From Malaya genurostris (Eukaryota > Arthropoda > Insecta > Diptera > Culicidae): a stretch of DNA of 64,000 bases. Positions 1 through 9,904 of the stretch are shown in pieces (position 1 is the stretch's first letter; each line of letters begins with the position of its first letter). A program made the translations under genes and the position numbers. A model generated the notes under the pieces. That model was not told the DNA's origin and made no database searches. It saw only the letters and a program-made list of their open reading frames with translations. The stretch spans positions 68,672,172-68,736,171 of the forward strand of contig NC_080571.1 in the NCBI RefSeq assembly GCF_030247185.1, read 5' to 3'.

Positions 1-584
1 TTTGCTGCCATTTTCAAGTGAAGCTCCCGGAATTCATCGTCAGTTGATTAATCGTACCTAGTCATATGAAGTTTTGCTTGCTCAGTTTCGATTGCCAAGT
101 AGTCTACCTGCTTCGATGCCTTCGCTCTTGGTAGTAAGCAAATTCGAACGAATAGAATTATCAATGAAGAAAAGTATTAAAAATGAAAACTAAAGGAGGA
201 AACAATTAATTTATGTGTATTCTGTGATTGATATTCCAGCTATCAGGTTTGTCTTTCATCTATTATCTTGAACCAATTCGAATGTTTACATGAACCTCAT
301 CTGAAGGCCGCTCTCACACTATTGAAAGAGATATTTTGTCATTTCAAGAGATCAACTGACGGTGGTTAAACTGAGCCTCAATTGAAAAGAAACGAACGAT
401 GAATTGAATGCTGCCCGTTCGGGCCGTCAGCAAACATTGTGTGTGTCAGAGAGTGAAGTTTACTGCATTAGAGAGATCGTCAATGTGTTCCACATTCAGT
501 TTCATTTTCATTCAGAATTGAATGAAATTTTACAGCACTGGTAGCAACCCTGCACGCTATACGATATTGAACAAAGCACGCTGA
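1..584. other. Unassigned AT-rich intronic sequence
   Basis: No coding exon or recognised element. The stretch around 380-540 has repeated 'attcaattgaat'-like inverted words and may be an old small mobile element, but no pair of ends could be defined. Confidence 0.4.
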
Positions 585-1400
585 GAACGGAGCAAAGCTA
601 CATGTACCGACGCGTACCAGTTTTGCATCGTCATTTTGAATGACGATGTAAGTGTTTTGGCGATGAGTGGCCTAATAATTTCGGAACCGGAAATTGGATC
701 TGGATGAAATTACAAAGTATCTGAGAGCTTTAATTTGAATCATGGTTCGTAAAAATCGGTTTAACCGTTGCTGAGAAATCGAGGTGAGTTCCGTTTTCTG
801 GACTTTTCTTCTTTAATATCGGTGCTTTCGGAAGCGGAAACCGAAGACTAGTAGTCCCAAAATAGTTTTATACATTCACTAACTAACAAGATCTGCCAAC
901 TAGAGGAATTTAGCAGTAAGTTTTATAAAAAAATATGCACCTCGTTTCGCCATCGCTTGTGAAAAAATACTCATGAAATTGTAAATTTTCAATAATCGCA
1001 CTGTAATACCGGAACCGAAAGTCGGATCTCAACTATGCGGGGACTTTTTAAAGAAATTTAAAACCTTTTATTTGCTTCTTAGATTGTGAAAATCGGTTAA
1101 AAAATTTCCGAGAAAATTGAATGTGCATTTTTCAATAAATTGGCACATACTTACTTGTAATTCCGGAACCGGAGTTCGGTCAAGAAAATTGTATAGGGCC
1201 ACCAGACCTTTCATTTGAATCTAAGTTTGTGAAAATCGGTTCAGCCATCTCTGAGAAACGTGTGTGACTATTTTTTCCTTTATTTTGGTGAATATCCCTC
1301 TGTACTTTCGGAACCGGAACTCGGATCCAAATGAAACTCAGGAACTTTGTATGGGATCTATAATATTTACATACATGCTGTGACCGAAACTGATTATAAA
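585..1400 (-). repeat. Mosquito dispersed repeat, copy 1 (degenerate)
   Basis: This block matches the repeat copies at 35560-36305 (same orientation) and 59400-60540 (opposite orientation). Shared words include 'ccggaaccgaaagtcggatc', 'gaaaatcggttcagccatct' and 'actagtagtcccaaa'. These recurrent 'gaaaatcggttnancc' and 'ttccggaaccggaa' words mark the family. The copy lacks the end with the small palindrome 'cctttctcgtatagaaagg' seen in copy 2. No protein-coding capacity is visible. Confidence 0.7.
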
Positions 1401-1928
1401 TCCAATCACAAAGTACGTTATATGCAAATGATTAAAAAATAATACCCTGTTTAGCTTGAAATTCATACACAAAAGTAACAGAAGTGCAGAATTTCGCTAT
1501 GTTCGTTTTTACCCGAATAATTGGTTTAATGGAAATAAAGTAAGCAAAACAAAAACTTTGTATCTATAATCAATTTTCTGAAAGGAATAATCCCTTAATT
1601 GACATAATAATCCTTTAATTGATCCTTTAATAAGACTTTAATTGACTTCCTTTATTGTTAATGGGTATTGAAAATGGAACAAACCGTGACTGAAATAGAT
1701 GCCTTATTATTCTATTGAATGAGATGGAAGTATATCCATATCCGACTTCCAGGGTATGCCTTCATAGAGTGTAAAACACAGAATAGTACGAAACTTTCGA
1801 GGTAGATTGTAAAACTAGTCGAACTTGTAGGCCGGACTATTTAATGGCCCTAAGAACTTACTTCAACTGTCACAATCTACCGATTATAGCTCCGGAAACA
1901 TTTATTCGACACCCCCAATACTGAGTTT
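1401..1928. other. Unassigned AT-rich intronic sequence
   Basis: No exon or named element. A short run of near-repeats ('ctttaattgac' and 'cctttaattga') sits at 1580-1650. Confidence 0.4.
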
Positions 1929-2630
1929 TTTGCCTTTCTCGTATAGAAAGGTTATGCAATCACTGTAAAAACTGACTTTAGAACCGATGCCCGGAGGGCC
2001 GAATGTCATATACCATTCGACTCAGTTCGTCGAGTACGCAAAGTGTCTGGGTGTGTATGTAATCTTTTTTTGCACTAACTTTTCTCGGACATGGTTGAAC
2101 CGATTTTCACAAACTTAGATTCAAATGAAAGGTCTTGTGGTCCCATACAAAATTCCTGAATTTTATTTGTATCTGACTTCCGGTTCCGGAGTTACGGGTT
2201 AAAATGTGCAAAACATGGAAATGTGTGTTTTAACTTTTCTCATAGATGGCCTGACCGATTTTCACAAGTTCAGGTGAAAGGTCCTGTGGTCCCATACGGA
2301 ATTCCTGAATTTGATCCGGATCCGACTTCCGGATCCGGAAATATGGGCTAAGGTGTTTTTAACACACTTTTATACCATCACTGAAAAGGGCGAACATTTC
2401 TAAATCGACCTCAAATTTTCTTCAATTGATAGTTTTTATCAGTTGACCGTCTACTGATAAAAACTATCAATTGGAGAAAATTTGAGGTCGATTTAGAAAT
2501 GTTTTGGCAAACCGATTTCGGTAGTTCTTTCAAGAATCGAAGAAGATTGTTTTGAAGAATACCGCAGTATTATATATGACAGTATGATTGATATGAGAAG
2601 GGCATCATTACACCACTAGGTGGATTAAAA
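1929..2630 (+). repeat. Mosquito dispersed repeat, copy 2 (long copy)
   Basis: It begins with the near-palindrome 'cctttctcgtatagaaagg', followed by 'ttatgcaatcactg', 'accattcgactcagttcgtc' and 'gattttcacaaacttagatt'. It ends with 'catcattacaccactagg' and 'tggattaaaa'. The copy at 58302-58986 matches from end to end. Its distal part carries a local inverted duplication, listed separately at 2393-2503. There is no long ORF. It is probably a non-autonomous element, but its mobilising partner is unknown. Confidence 0.85.
2393..2503. repeat. Near-perfect hairpin, 51 bp arms
   Basis: The left arm (2393-2443) and right arm (2453-2503) are reverse complements with one mismatch (t/c near the middle), separated by the 9 bp 'tgaccgtct'. 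The sister copy at about 58790-58860 has only one arm, so the second arm is a secondary inverted duplication in this copy. Confidence 0.92.
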
Positions 2631-2969
2631 AAGATTTTTTATTTGGGTTTATTTTCCCGTACAAGAATGGGCAGAACTTATTCGTGAATATCTCTTGTTG
2701 TACCTAACTCAACAACATAATGTTTTTGCAAATTATCGGAAATATGCAAATTATTGGAAATGAGGAATTTGTAATTAAATTTTCTACAATGTGAGATTAC
2801 CATAAAAAATTCTAAAACAAGGTTTCTTTAAAACTTTTGGAAACAATGAGGAAAACTTATCAGGCTTTTGAGGTAGTCAGGCCCATATCTCGGTTGATTT
2901 TTCATTAGGGCGTATAAGCAAGTGACAGTTTCTCTTTAACGATTTATTAATTTTAGTTTGACGTAAAGC

Positions 2970-3172
2970 CGCCATGACTAAGTTCAGTTTTTGCAATGAC
3001 TGAGCGGAAATATATATTGGAGAAGCCAAGTGAAAGAAAAACTAACAGAAAAGATGAATTTTTGGAAAAAGATACGCTCGACTCGAACCTGCGTTCTTAT
3101 GCATTCCGTGCATACGCGCTACTATTTCGCCACTCTGATCTTGCTTTAGTCACTCTAAAACTCGAAACAGAC
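2970..3172 (-). repeat. tRNA-derived SINE, copy A1
   Basis: On the minus strand it has an A-box-like 'tggcgaaatagta' and a B-box-like 'ggttcgagtcg'. A short anticodon-arm-like hairpin ('tgca' and 'tgcat' around cgga) lies between them. The body reads on to 'gagcggaaatatatattgga' (+ strand). The same body is found in copies A2 and A3. The last B-box base has changed ('gtcg' rather than 'gtcc'), so RNA polymerase III activity is doubtful. The apparent 109 aa ORF over it is not a gene. Confidence 0.82.
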
Positions 3173-3367
3173 ATAGTAGCAACGTATATCGAACATGGTC
3201 TACATCCTGGCCGTCACCCGACCGATACCTTATATCCAAACATCTTCTCTGTCCATCAAACACTAGTCCTCTCGCTTTATACCTATTTTTCCGATCAAGC
3301 ATTGAGTAGGAGAGTGTATTTATAATCGCTTGTCACCTTCTTTAATGGTGCCAGTCGCTGGCTGGAC

Positions 3368-4820
3368 ATCTGTTTCGAGTTTTAGAGTGACTAAAGCAAG
3401 ATCAGAGTGGCGAAATGGTAGCGCGTATGCACGGAATGCATACACGGAACGACCGAAATCAGCTCTGTGCCTAATTCGTATTACTGTTTTTGAATTAGTT
3501 GATTTTAACAACAAAATTTCCAAAATAACTATGAAATTAGTTAAAATTGAGAATTTACTTTGCTGGAAAAACTCTTACTTTTAGAGAATTCATTTAGTTG
3601 ACGAATATCCTGGACAAAAAACCAGCAATATGTCAATCCAACACGAAATTCTCATTGACAACTAATTTGTTATTGAAATCAGAAAATTTGTTTCTATTTA
3701 TCTATCACCATCATTACTGAAAGACAGCACAAAGAACACAAAAATGAAATTGGTTCAATTAACAAGTTTATTAGTCAAAAACCCATGAGAAATGTCAAAG
3801 CAAAACAATCCATTAAAAAGCTAAGAAGGACAGTCTTGTTGAAACTGCTTGCAAATTGTTTTTATGTTTTTCGTATGTGTTACGATATATCCATATATAA
3901 ATTTCTGATTCGATTTGTAAAAATGACGTAAACTCTTAGTGGAAAGTGTATTTATTCAGAATTTGTGCGCATTTGAAGCGATAGTGCGAAATAATGTTTT
4001 TGCGCAGAACAGTGAAGTGAGTTTCGAATGCTGCACTCTAATTGTATATGTCAAATGATGTTTTTTGTATCTTCCAAATTTCCGGGCTACGCCGTCCGAT
4101 GTATTACTTGTATACGGTTTTTGTTTTCAGATTGCTCAAAGTTTTCAGTGAGAGAGTCGATTTCGCGAAGTCGAATGAAGAAAGCAGCGGTTTAGAAGAA
4201 AAAATTTTCAAAAAGAAGTTTATGTTTCGCTTATGTCTTTTTCTCCAATACAACATCGTATTTATACCTGCCAATATAGAAAAGATAACCGCGACTGAAT
4301 TTTTTTTCGGTTGTAGTGTGCTATCTAGTGACTATTAGTCTTTACGGTGTTAACGTTTTTACGGTGACAGTGCGCCACATAGCTGCAAATTGCAGAAGCC
4401 AATTCAGCCATTTATTTTGGTTAAAAACAACGTTTTAATTCTCTAATTCAACTAAAAAATTAGTTGAATGGAAATGAATTGTGCCTTAGCTAAGAAATGA
4501 CAGCACGTTGAATTGGAGAATTCAACTAAAAAAATAGCCATTTCAATAAATATTTTATTATTATTAAGAGAATCAGAAATAAAAAATCTAAATTAGCAAA
4601 AGTAAGATTTTTTTAGTTGTCTCAAAAAATTACTTACTAAAATCAGAAAATCAACTAATTTTTTCGCCAAAATGCTGATTTCGGTCTTTCCGTGTAAGAA
4701 CGCAGGTTCGAGTCCTGTCTCTGAGCGTATCTTCTTCCAAAAAATCATCTTTTCTGTTAGTTTTTCTTTCACTTGGCTTCTCCAATATATATTTCCGCTC
4801 AGTCATTGCAAAAACTGAGA
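3368..4820 (+). repeat. tRNA-derived SINE, copy A2 (split by a TIR element)
   Basis: The SINE head is at 3368-3442, with A box 'tggcgaaatggta', and stops at 'ggaatgcata'. It resumes at 4695 with 'taagaacgcaggttcgagtc', a perfect B box, and runs to the common tail 'cagtcattgcaaaaactga'. The gap is exactly the element at 3443-4694 plus one copy of the duplicated TA. Removing it restores a sequence colinear with A1 and with A3 at 63095. Confidence 0.85.
3443..4694. mobile_element. TA-flanked TIR element (large MITE, 1252 bp)
   Basis: The ends are inverted: 'cacggaacgaccgaaatcag' at 3443 and the reverse complement of 'cacggaaagaccgaaatcag' ending at 4694. They match at 19 of 20 positions, with TA on both sides (3441-3442 and 4695-4696), as in Tc1/mariner insertions. 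Internally it is AT-rich, with several 'aattcaactaaa' and 'ttagttgaat' words. No transposase is encoded; the 98 aa ORF at 4042-4338 resembles nothing known. It is therefore probably a non-autonomous element. Confidence 0.85.
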
Positions 4821-5113
4821 TTCTCTTTGTTTACTTTCTCTTCTATTAATTACCAAGCGGTTTCCACGTTTATAATTAAACTCTTCGCATAAAATGATAC
4901 CCGAAACTTCCGACTTTTAAACAATGTAGTGAAATCAAAGAAAATCTTTTTAATCACATCACAATAATCGAAAGAGAGAGTGATTGAAGAGAAACTGTCA
5001 CTTGTTTATACGCCCTATTGAAAAATTAACCGAGATATCAGTCCTGATGTTCTACTGGACGAATTCAAAAGGTAAAATTCGATCGAAAATCGTCCATATT
5101 TTCTAGTTCATTA

Positions 5114-5499
5114 CACGCTTAAAAATAGCTACTCGAAAATTAGTAAGATCCCTCTCATCTACAGAAAAAGTTGAACCCCTTTAATTTAGAGTAACTCCTT
5201 AGTTACTCAAATTTGAGTTGTTCCACTGGAAACGATGTTTGGGTAAAATCTACTCATTTACTAAGTAATGCTTTATTTGTACATGAGCTTAAAATTGAGT
5301 AATTTTTTCACGTATATCAAATTTGCGTAGAAATTGCTCCTTTACTAAGTATTGTATTTAAATATCAAGTAATTGACAGCCAATACTTAAAATAACTCTA
5401 CTGCGTTTATATAGTATTCCGTTTACAATTGATTGCTAGCTTCGAGGCGGTCGGTCGCTTTGAGTAGTGTGTCAAACGAAGTAACTTTTTCTAAGCGTG
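5114..5499. mobile_element. Small TA-flanked MITE (386 bp)
   Basis: The inverted ends are 'cacgcttaaaaatagctact' at 5114 and the reverse complement of 'cacgcttagaaaaagttact' ending at 5499. TA is present on both sides (5112-5113 and 5500-5501). The element is noncoding. The TIR core 'cNcttaRaaa' recurs in the smaller MITE at 55907-56157. Confidence 0.82.
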
Positions 5500-5609
5500 T
5501 AGGCTGAACTGGATGTCCTGGTGAGGTTCTTTCACCAACGTCAGTAACGACAAACATTATATAAAGCGTGAAACGCTCCGGTCGTGGCCTCATTTGGACA
5601 CAAGTCGCA

Positions 5610-5945
5610 TTCAGCTGCTGAATACTGAATTTAGATTCGGGGACTGAATTTTGGATTGATTTGTGTAAATAAATTCCGAAACTGAACTCCGAATCTATTC
5701 TAAATGCTGAACTTAGTTTTGATGTCTCGAATAAATCTTAGAAATTTATTATCAAAATTCTGTTTCAGAACTTCGGTCCAGTATTCAGAGCTTGCTGGAA
5801 ATGAAATCTGGAATTGGATTCTGGAACTAAATTTCGGAACAAAAGTCAGTTTCGGAATTCAATTCTAGATCTACATTATACATTACAACTGAATTTTTAG
5901 CCTATTTAGTTCTTGAACTCTGGCCCGGTTCCTGAATTCCTACAA
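5610..5945. repeat. Degenerate short-period repeat (gaattctgaa-like)
   Basis: Variants of 'ctgaattctggaa' and 'ggaattgaattctg' recur every 15-25 bases. The block at 63400-63690 is of the same type. No coding potential. Confidence 0.6.
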
Positions 5946-8100
5946 ATACTACAAATTGCATATTCGCGTTACTAACTGGTCAGGTGTAAAATGTAACAAT
6001 TGACACGATTCATTTATTCTAGCCAGTGCAGTGAACTTCTAATATCAGTAAATCAATTCTTAAAGGACTTTTTGATGTTTTTTTCAATTGAAATTATTGT
6101 AATTCCTTACCGTGTGTACTTCTGCAGGCGAACATTTTTGTACCCTCGTTTACCCTGTCTTACTAATTTGTATGCTTAAATAAGTGTGATAGTATATCAA
6201 CTTATGGGAACGACTTAAGATATTCAGAAGTGTGAAAAGTGTTAGTTTTATTCGTATTCACGCCATCCAGTTATGACTTTTCCATTTTCGGAAAGGTCAA
6301 TTTACTACATGAGTTTATCATTTTGCTTATCTAGCTTCAATTTTCGGAAGGGTCAAAATAGATACATCTTGAAAATGTTCATGCAAATTATCTCCGAATA
6401 CTTCAAATACATTAATCACAGCCAATGGAGGTTGTATATATAAATATTATTTTGTACCATGCATGCATTTGCTTGCATCGTTGTACTGCCAAACTGTGTT
6501 CGGAGGTATCAATGTGAACTTCAAATACGCAAATACGTTTGAAAACACAAATTCTATATAATTTGCACGGATAGCTAGCAAAACTAATGAGAGAAAGTAC
6601 CATTTTATGGGCCGTCAAAAACAACACCAGCATCGGCTCCATTCCCGGCCTGCATCACCGTCGAACCGGTGCCGTTTTCTCGATGAGTTCCGTGCAATCG
6701 TCCGCAAATAAATCCCCCCTTGCAGGATAGATCGGAAATTGCAACCGGACGGAAACTCAGTTCCAATAAAGTGCAGCTGCACGCACTACTACTTCAAGCA
6801 TTACTGCGATAAGCGAAGCAATTGGCTGCCTTCGCTGGCGGCATCGGCGGCGTCGGCGGCTATCTGCTTGTAAACATTATTGCTCCCAATCACACGGTTC
6901 AGCGATTACGACAATAATAACCCGTAATTCACCGGATTGAAGTGTCGTCTCTCTTGGTGTTGCTGGTATTGCCCAGGACCGGGGCACGGATTGTGCTGTT
7001 TAGCCTACGAAGCAGCCAGCTCTTCGGATTCGAATTGATTACATTTTGCGCTTGAACGAGGTAATCAAACCGGTCCGTTGTTGTCACAAATCAATAAATA
7101 TATGTATATCCGGATTTAACGAATCAATCGACGTATTTGAGTGGGTCTTACGATTGCGGTTTTTGGTTTTATCTTCAAGTAGACCGCGAGACCAGGCTTC
7201 ATCGGGGCGCTTATATTGGGAAGGATTGGAATGAATTTATTGTGAAAGCTGAACTAAGCGCTGTCACAGTGAAACTCAATACACAAACAACCTAATCGGA
7301 AGATAAATCACATTGAATTACGTGTATAGCCTCGTTTAGAAAAAATTTTTTTCTTCTAAATGTTTTTATTCTCGCTTACTTGTGCTTCATTGGGTAAACA
7401 TCTGACCTGAAAATCAGAGTATTATTAATGTGAGGTCATACCATACCGTACATGGTATTGAAAAAAGTATAAATTTAATAAATATATGTATTCTTAATCG
7501 CGCCTGTACGGCTACACCGCTACTTTTGAGTAATTCCAGAAGCTTCCTTCGATTTGGATCGAACTTTGTGCACACGTCTTCAGTATGGCTAAGCATAATT
7601 TTCTCGCAGATAGAGAGGTCAATGTGACACCCGACACGTGCTAAGAAAATCATGATCAGAATAAGTTATCACCAGTGAGAAAATCAATTCCAGAGATTAT
7701 CTTGAAAAACTGAGATTATTATTCCAGAAACTACCATACAAAAAACTCAGAACCTCGAAGTTCACAAGTAATTTTTTGTGTCAGCGAAACTTGATGATCA
7801 AATTTCTCCCACAGAAATATCGCTAAAGAAATAATCGGAAGAGAGAAGAATCTCCGATGATATTTCGATGCTGAATTTCCACTACGCCTCAGTTCGGCAC
7901 CGAATTGGTTCGTACAAGATGTAATTATTATACTTTCATCAATAAAAATCTCTGCTGAATAAACTCGCAACTGAGAAATAATGATTACGATATTTTCGAT
8001 GCAAATAGTGTTTATAGCGACGAAAGGCAGTTTTGATGTAATCAATTCCAATCCTTTTATACCCAGAAATAAAAGCTACCTATCATAAATAAGATTTAAA
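5946..8100. other. Unassigned intron with a GC-richer island at 6640-7020
   Basis: No exon with credible splice sites or homology was found. The segment about 6640-7020 is visibly less repetitive and richer in C and G (it contains 'ggcggcatcggcggcgtcgg'). It resembles single-copy ancestral intron sequence. A scrap at about 6250-6290 ('attcacgccatccagttatg') matches the end of the foldback family at 21.8-24.4 kb. Confidence 0.4.
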
Positions 8101-8104
8101 GAAA

Positions 8105-8204
8105 TAACAGGAGCGCAGCATTTTGCATGTCACGAACTCACAGCTGACGCAGCGATTGAATTGGCGCGTTTAAATTGACGTAGCGATAACCTGCGCTCCT
8201 GTTA
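8105..8204. mobile_element. Short TIR element, copy 1
   Basis: It is bounded by 'taacaggagcgcag' (8105-8118) and its exact reverse complement (8191-8204). A second copy lies at 54259-54323. The flanking sequence downstream is also shared ('aatcagctgc...gctttgtgatt'), so the repeat unit extends beyond the hairpin. Confidence 0.7.
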
Positions 8205-8440
8205 CTGCTACGTATGATATTCAAGCTAATTTGGGTAATATATTTAAATCAGCTGCATAAGATGCTTTGTGATTGGTTATTTTTTTTAATGTTTCCATTA
8301 TCATTATAACTATAATTAAACACAGCACTTGCTGCTTGGATGGATGACAATACTCCACCACCACGGTATAACTGAACGAATTTCGATTCGATCGCCACTA
8401 TTGATCCACTTATCAACCAACCTACGGGCACTGAACATTT
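8205..8440. repeat. Dispersed repeat shared with 54324-54540
   Basis: Shared in order with 54324-54540: 'atcagctgc', 'gctttgtgatt', 'attatcattata', 'ctccaccac' and 'ttactgaa' variants. A related stretch in inverse orientation lies near 58080-58170. Noncoding. Confidence 0.55.
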
Positions 8441-9904
8441 TCAGAAAGGTTCAGTTTCTGTTCATCGGCAAATTTTACTCTGCAAATTGTGAACGCATAT
8501 GAAAATTAATTTCCCAAAAATCTTCTGTTCGAAAATCATCTCAGATATATTTAATGTGCGGACTTTTTTTCTTGAATATCATCGAGTAGAATGTTCACTA
8601 GTGAACTTTTCACAACTGATTTTTTGCCATGCCATGTTCGGTGAGATTTCTAACCAGATTTTTTTTTCCAAGTTTTGATTTTCTCCCAACACTGATTTCA
8701 ATACATGAAGCTGGAAGAGCGAGTGAAATCCTTTTAACTAATCGTTTAATTCTTGAAAAGTGACGGTCTGGTCAGATGATGGCAAAAAAAATGATTTCGG
8801 CATTAGCGGATCTCACTTTCCGATTTTGGAGATACCGAAAATAGTGATCAAAAACGAAACTCTTTTCATTTTATCAGTAATGATTTAATCGATTTTTTTA
8901 TACTTAAGCTTAAGGTGAAATGTACCGGAATGCAAAAATCGCGTTTTTAATCAATTTTTCAAAAACTAGACCGATTTTCGAAAAATCAAAAACACTTAAG
9001 TTTTCGAAATCAAATTTATCACAACTAAGTGTTCTTAGAATTTTGAAATTTTGCTTTGCCAAGCCGTAATTGGTTTTTGAAATGTATAAACGGTTACTGT
9101 TCCGTTCCACGGGGATGTTTTTAGAACTGAAAAGTAGTGTTTGTAGCAGAATTTCACAAAGAATCTGAAAATCCTACACAAAATTATAAAACTTTAGCTA
9201 AAACCACCGAAATTTGAAAAAGTTTACATAAAATTTTCCGCATCTTTTTTATTGCTTGCGCGTTGCTGTTTCGTATTGAGGTGGTGTGAGAAATGCACGG
9301 TGGGCACGGTGGCATTATATCGTGAGCAAAAATTACATATCACATAATGACGCAAATTTATGCAGTATTGGGTTTTGTGTTGAAATAAAAATGAGTTGAA
9401 TACAATAATGTGGGTAAAATTGTAAGAAATCGTTTATTTTCTAAATAACTTTCATTTATAATGCTAATAATGTCCAACTCTGTTGAGTTCAATGCATTGA
9501 TGTTGCTGAAGCAATAATGCTTGGCTGTGTAATATCGTAAAACAGGTATTATTTTAGCTTGTAGCAAATTTTATAGCAAAACTAAAACTTCAAGATTGAC
9601 AAGCTACTGAATGAAATGAATACAAGCCAAGAATTATCGTTCATTAACCTGATATACAAACAAAGTGATAAACATTGAGGGTCAGCTTCGAGCCAGTCAG
9701 CATGGAAAACTTATTGGAATTCATTGGTTTTTCAATTATTATGAATTCAATGAATCAACGCTCGATTTTGCTTTCAAAATCGATTGAATAATAAGGAACT
9801 ACGAAATAACTTTATATTCAATTTCGTGCCCCAAATATGAGCTTGATCAAAGATTCACTAAATGATTTTAACTGCATGGTATGATGAACTATTAGTTATA
9901 ATTT
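8441..9904. other. Unassigned AT-rich intronic sequence
   Basis: No gene, RNA or defined element was recognised. Short ORFs on both strands show no family features. Confidence 0.4.

Larger units (their letters stand above)
2877..5045. repeat. Large inverted repeat containing two head-to-head SINE copies
   Basis: The outer ends match in inverse orientation. About 2885-2936 and about 4988-5038 share 'tatctcggtt', 'gggcgtata' and 'agtgacagtttctct' (as reverse complements). Moving inward, both arms contain the same tRNA-derived SINE in opposite directions. Both also share the words 'ctgtttcgagttttagagtg' and 'actaaagcaagatcagagtg' (3130-3172 inverted, 3368-3410 direct). The loop is about 195 bp (3173-3367). 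The right arm is longer and is interrupted by the TIR element at 3443-4694. Confidence 0.8.

Noticed and set aside
4042..4338. 98 aa ORF as transposase of the TIR element
   Set aside because: No catalytic motif or helix-turn-helix; AT-rich chance ORF.
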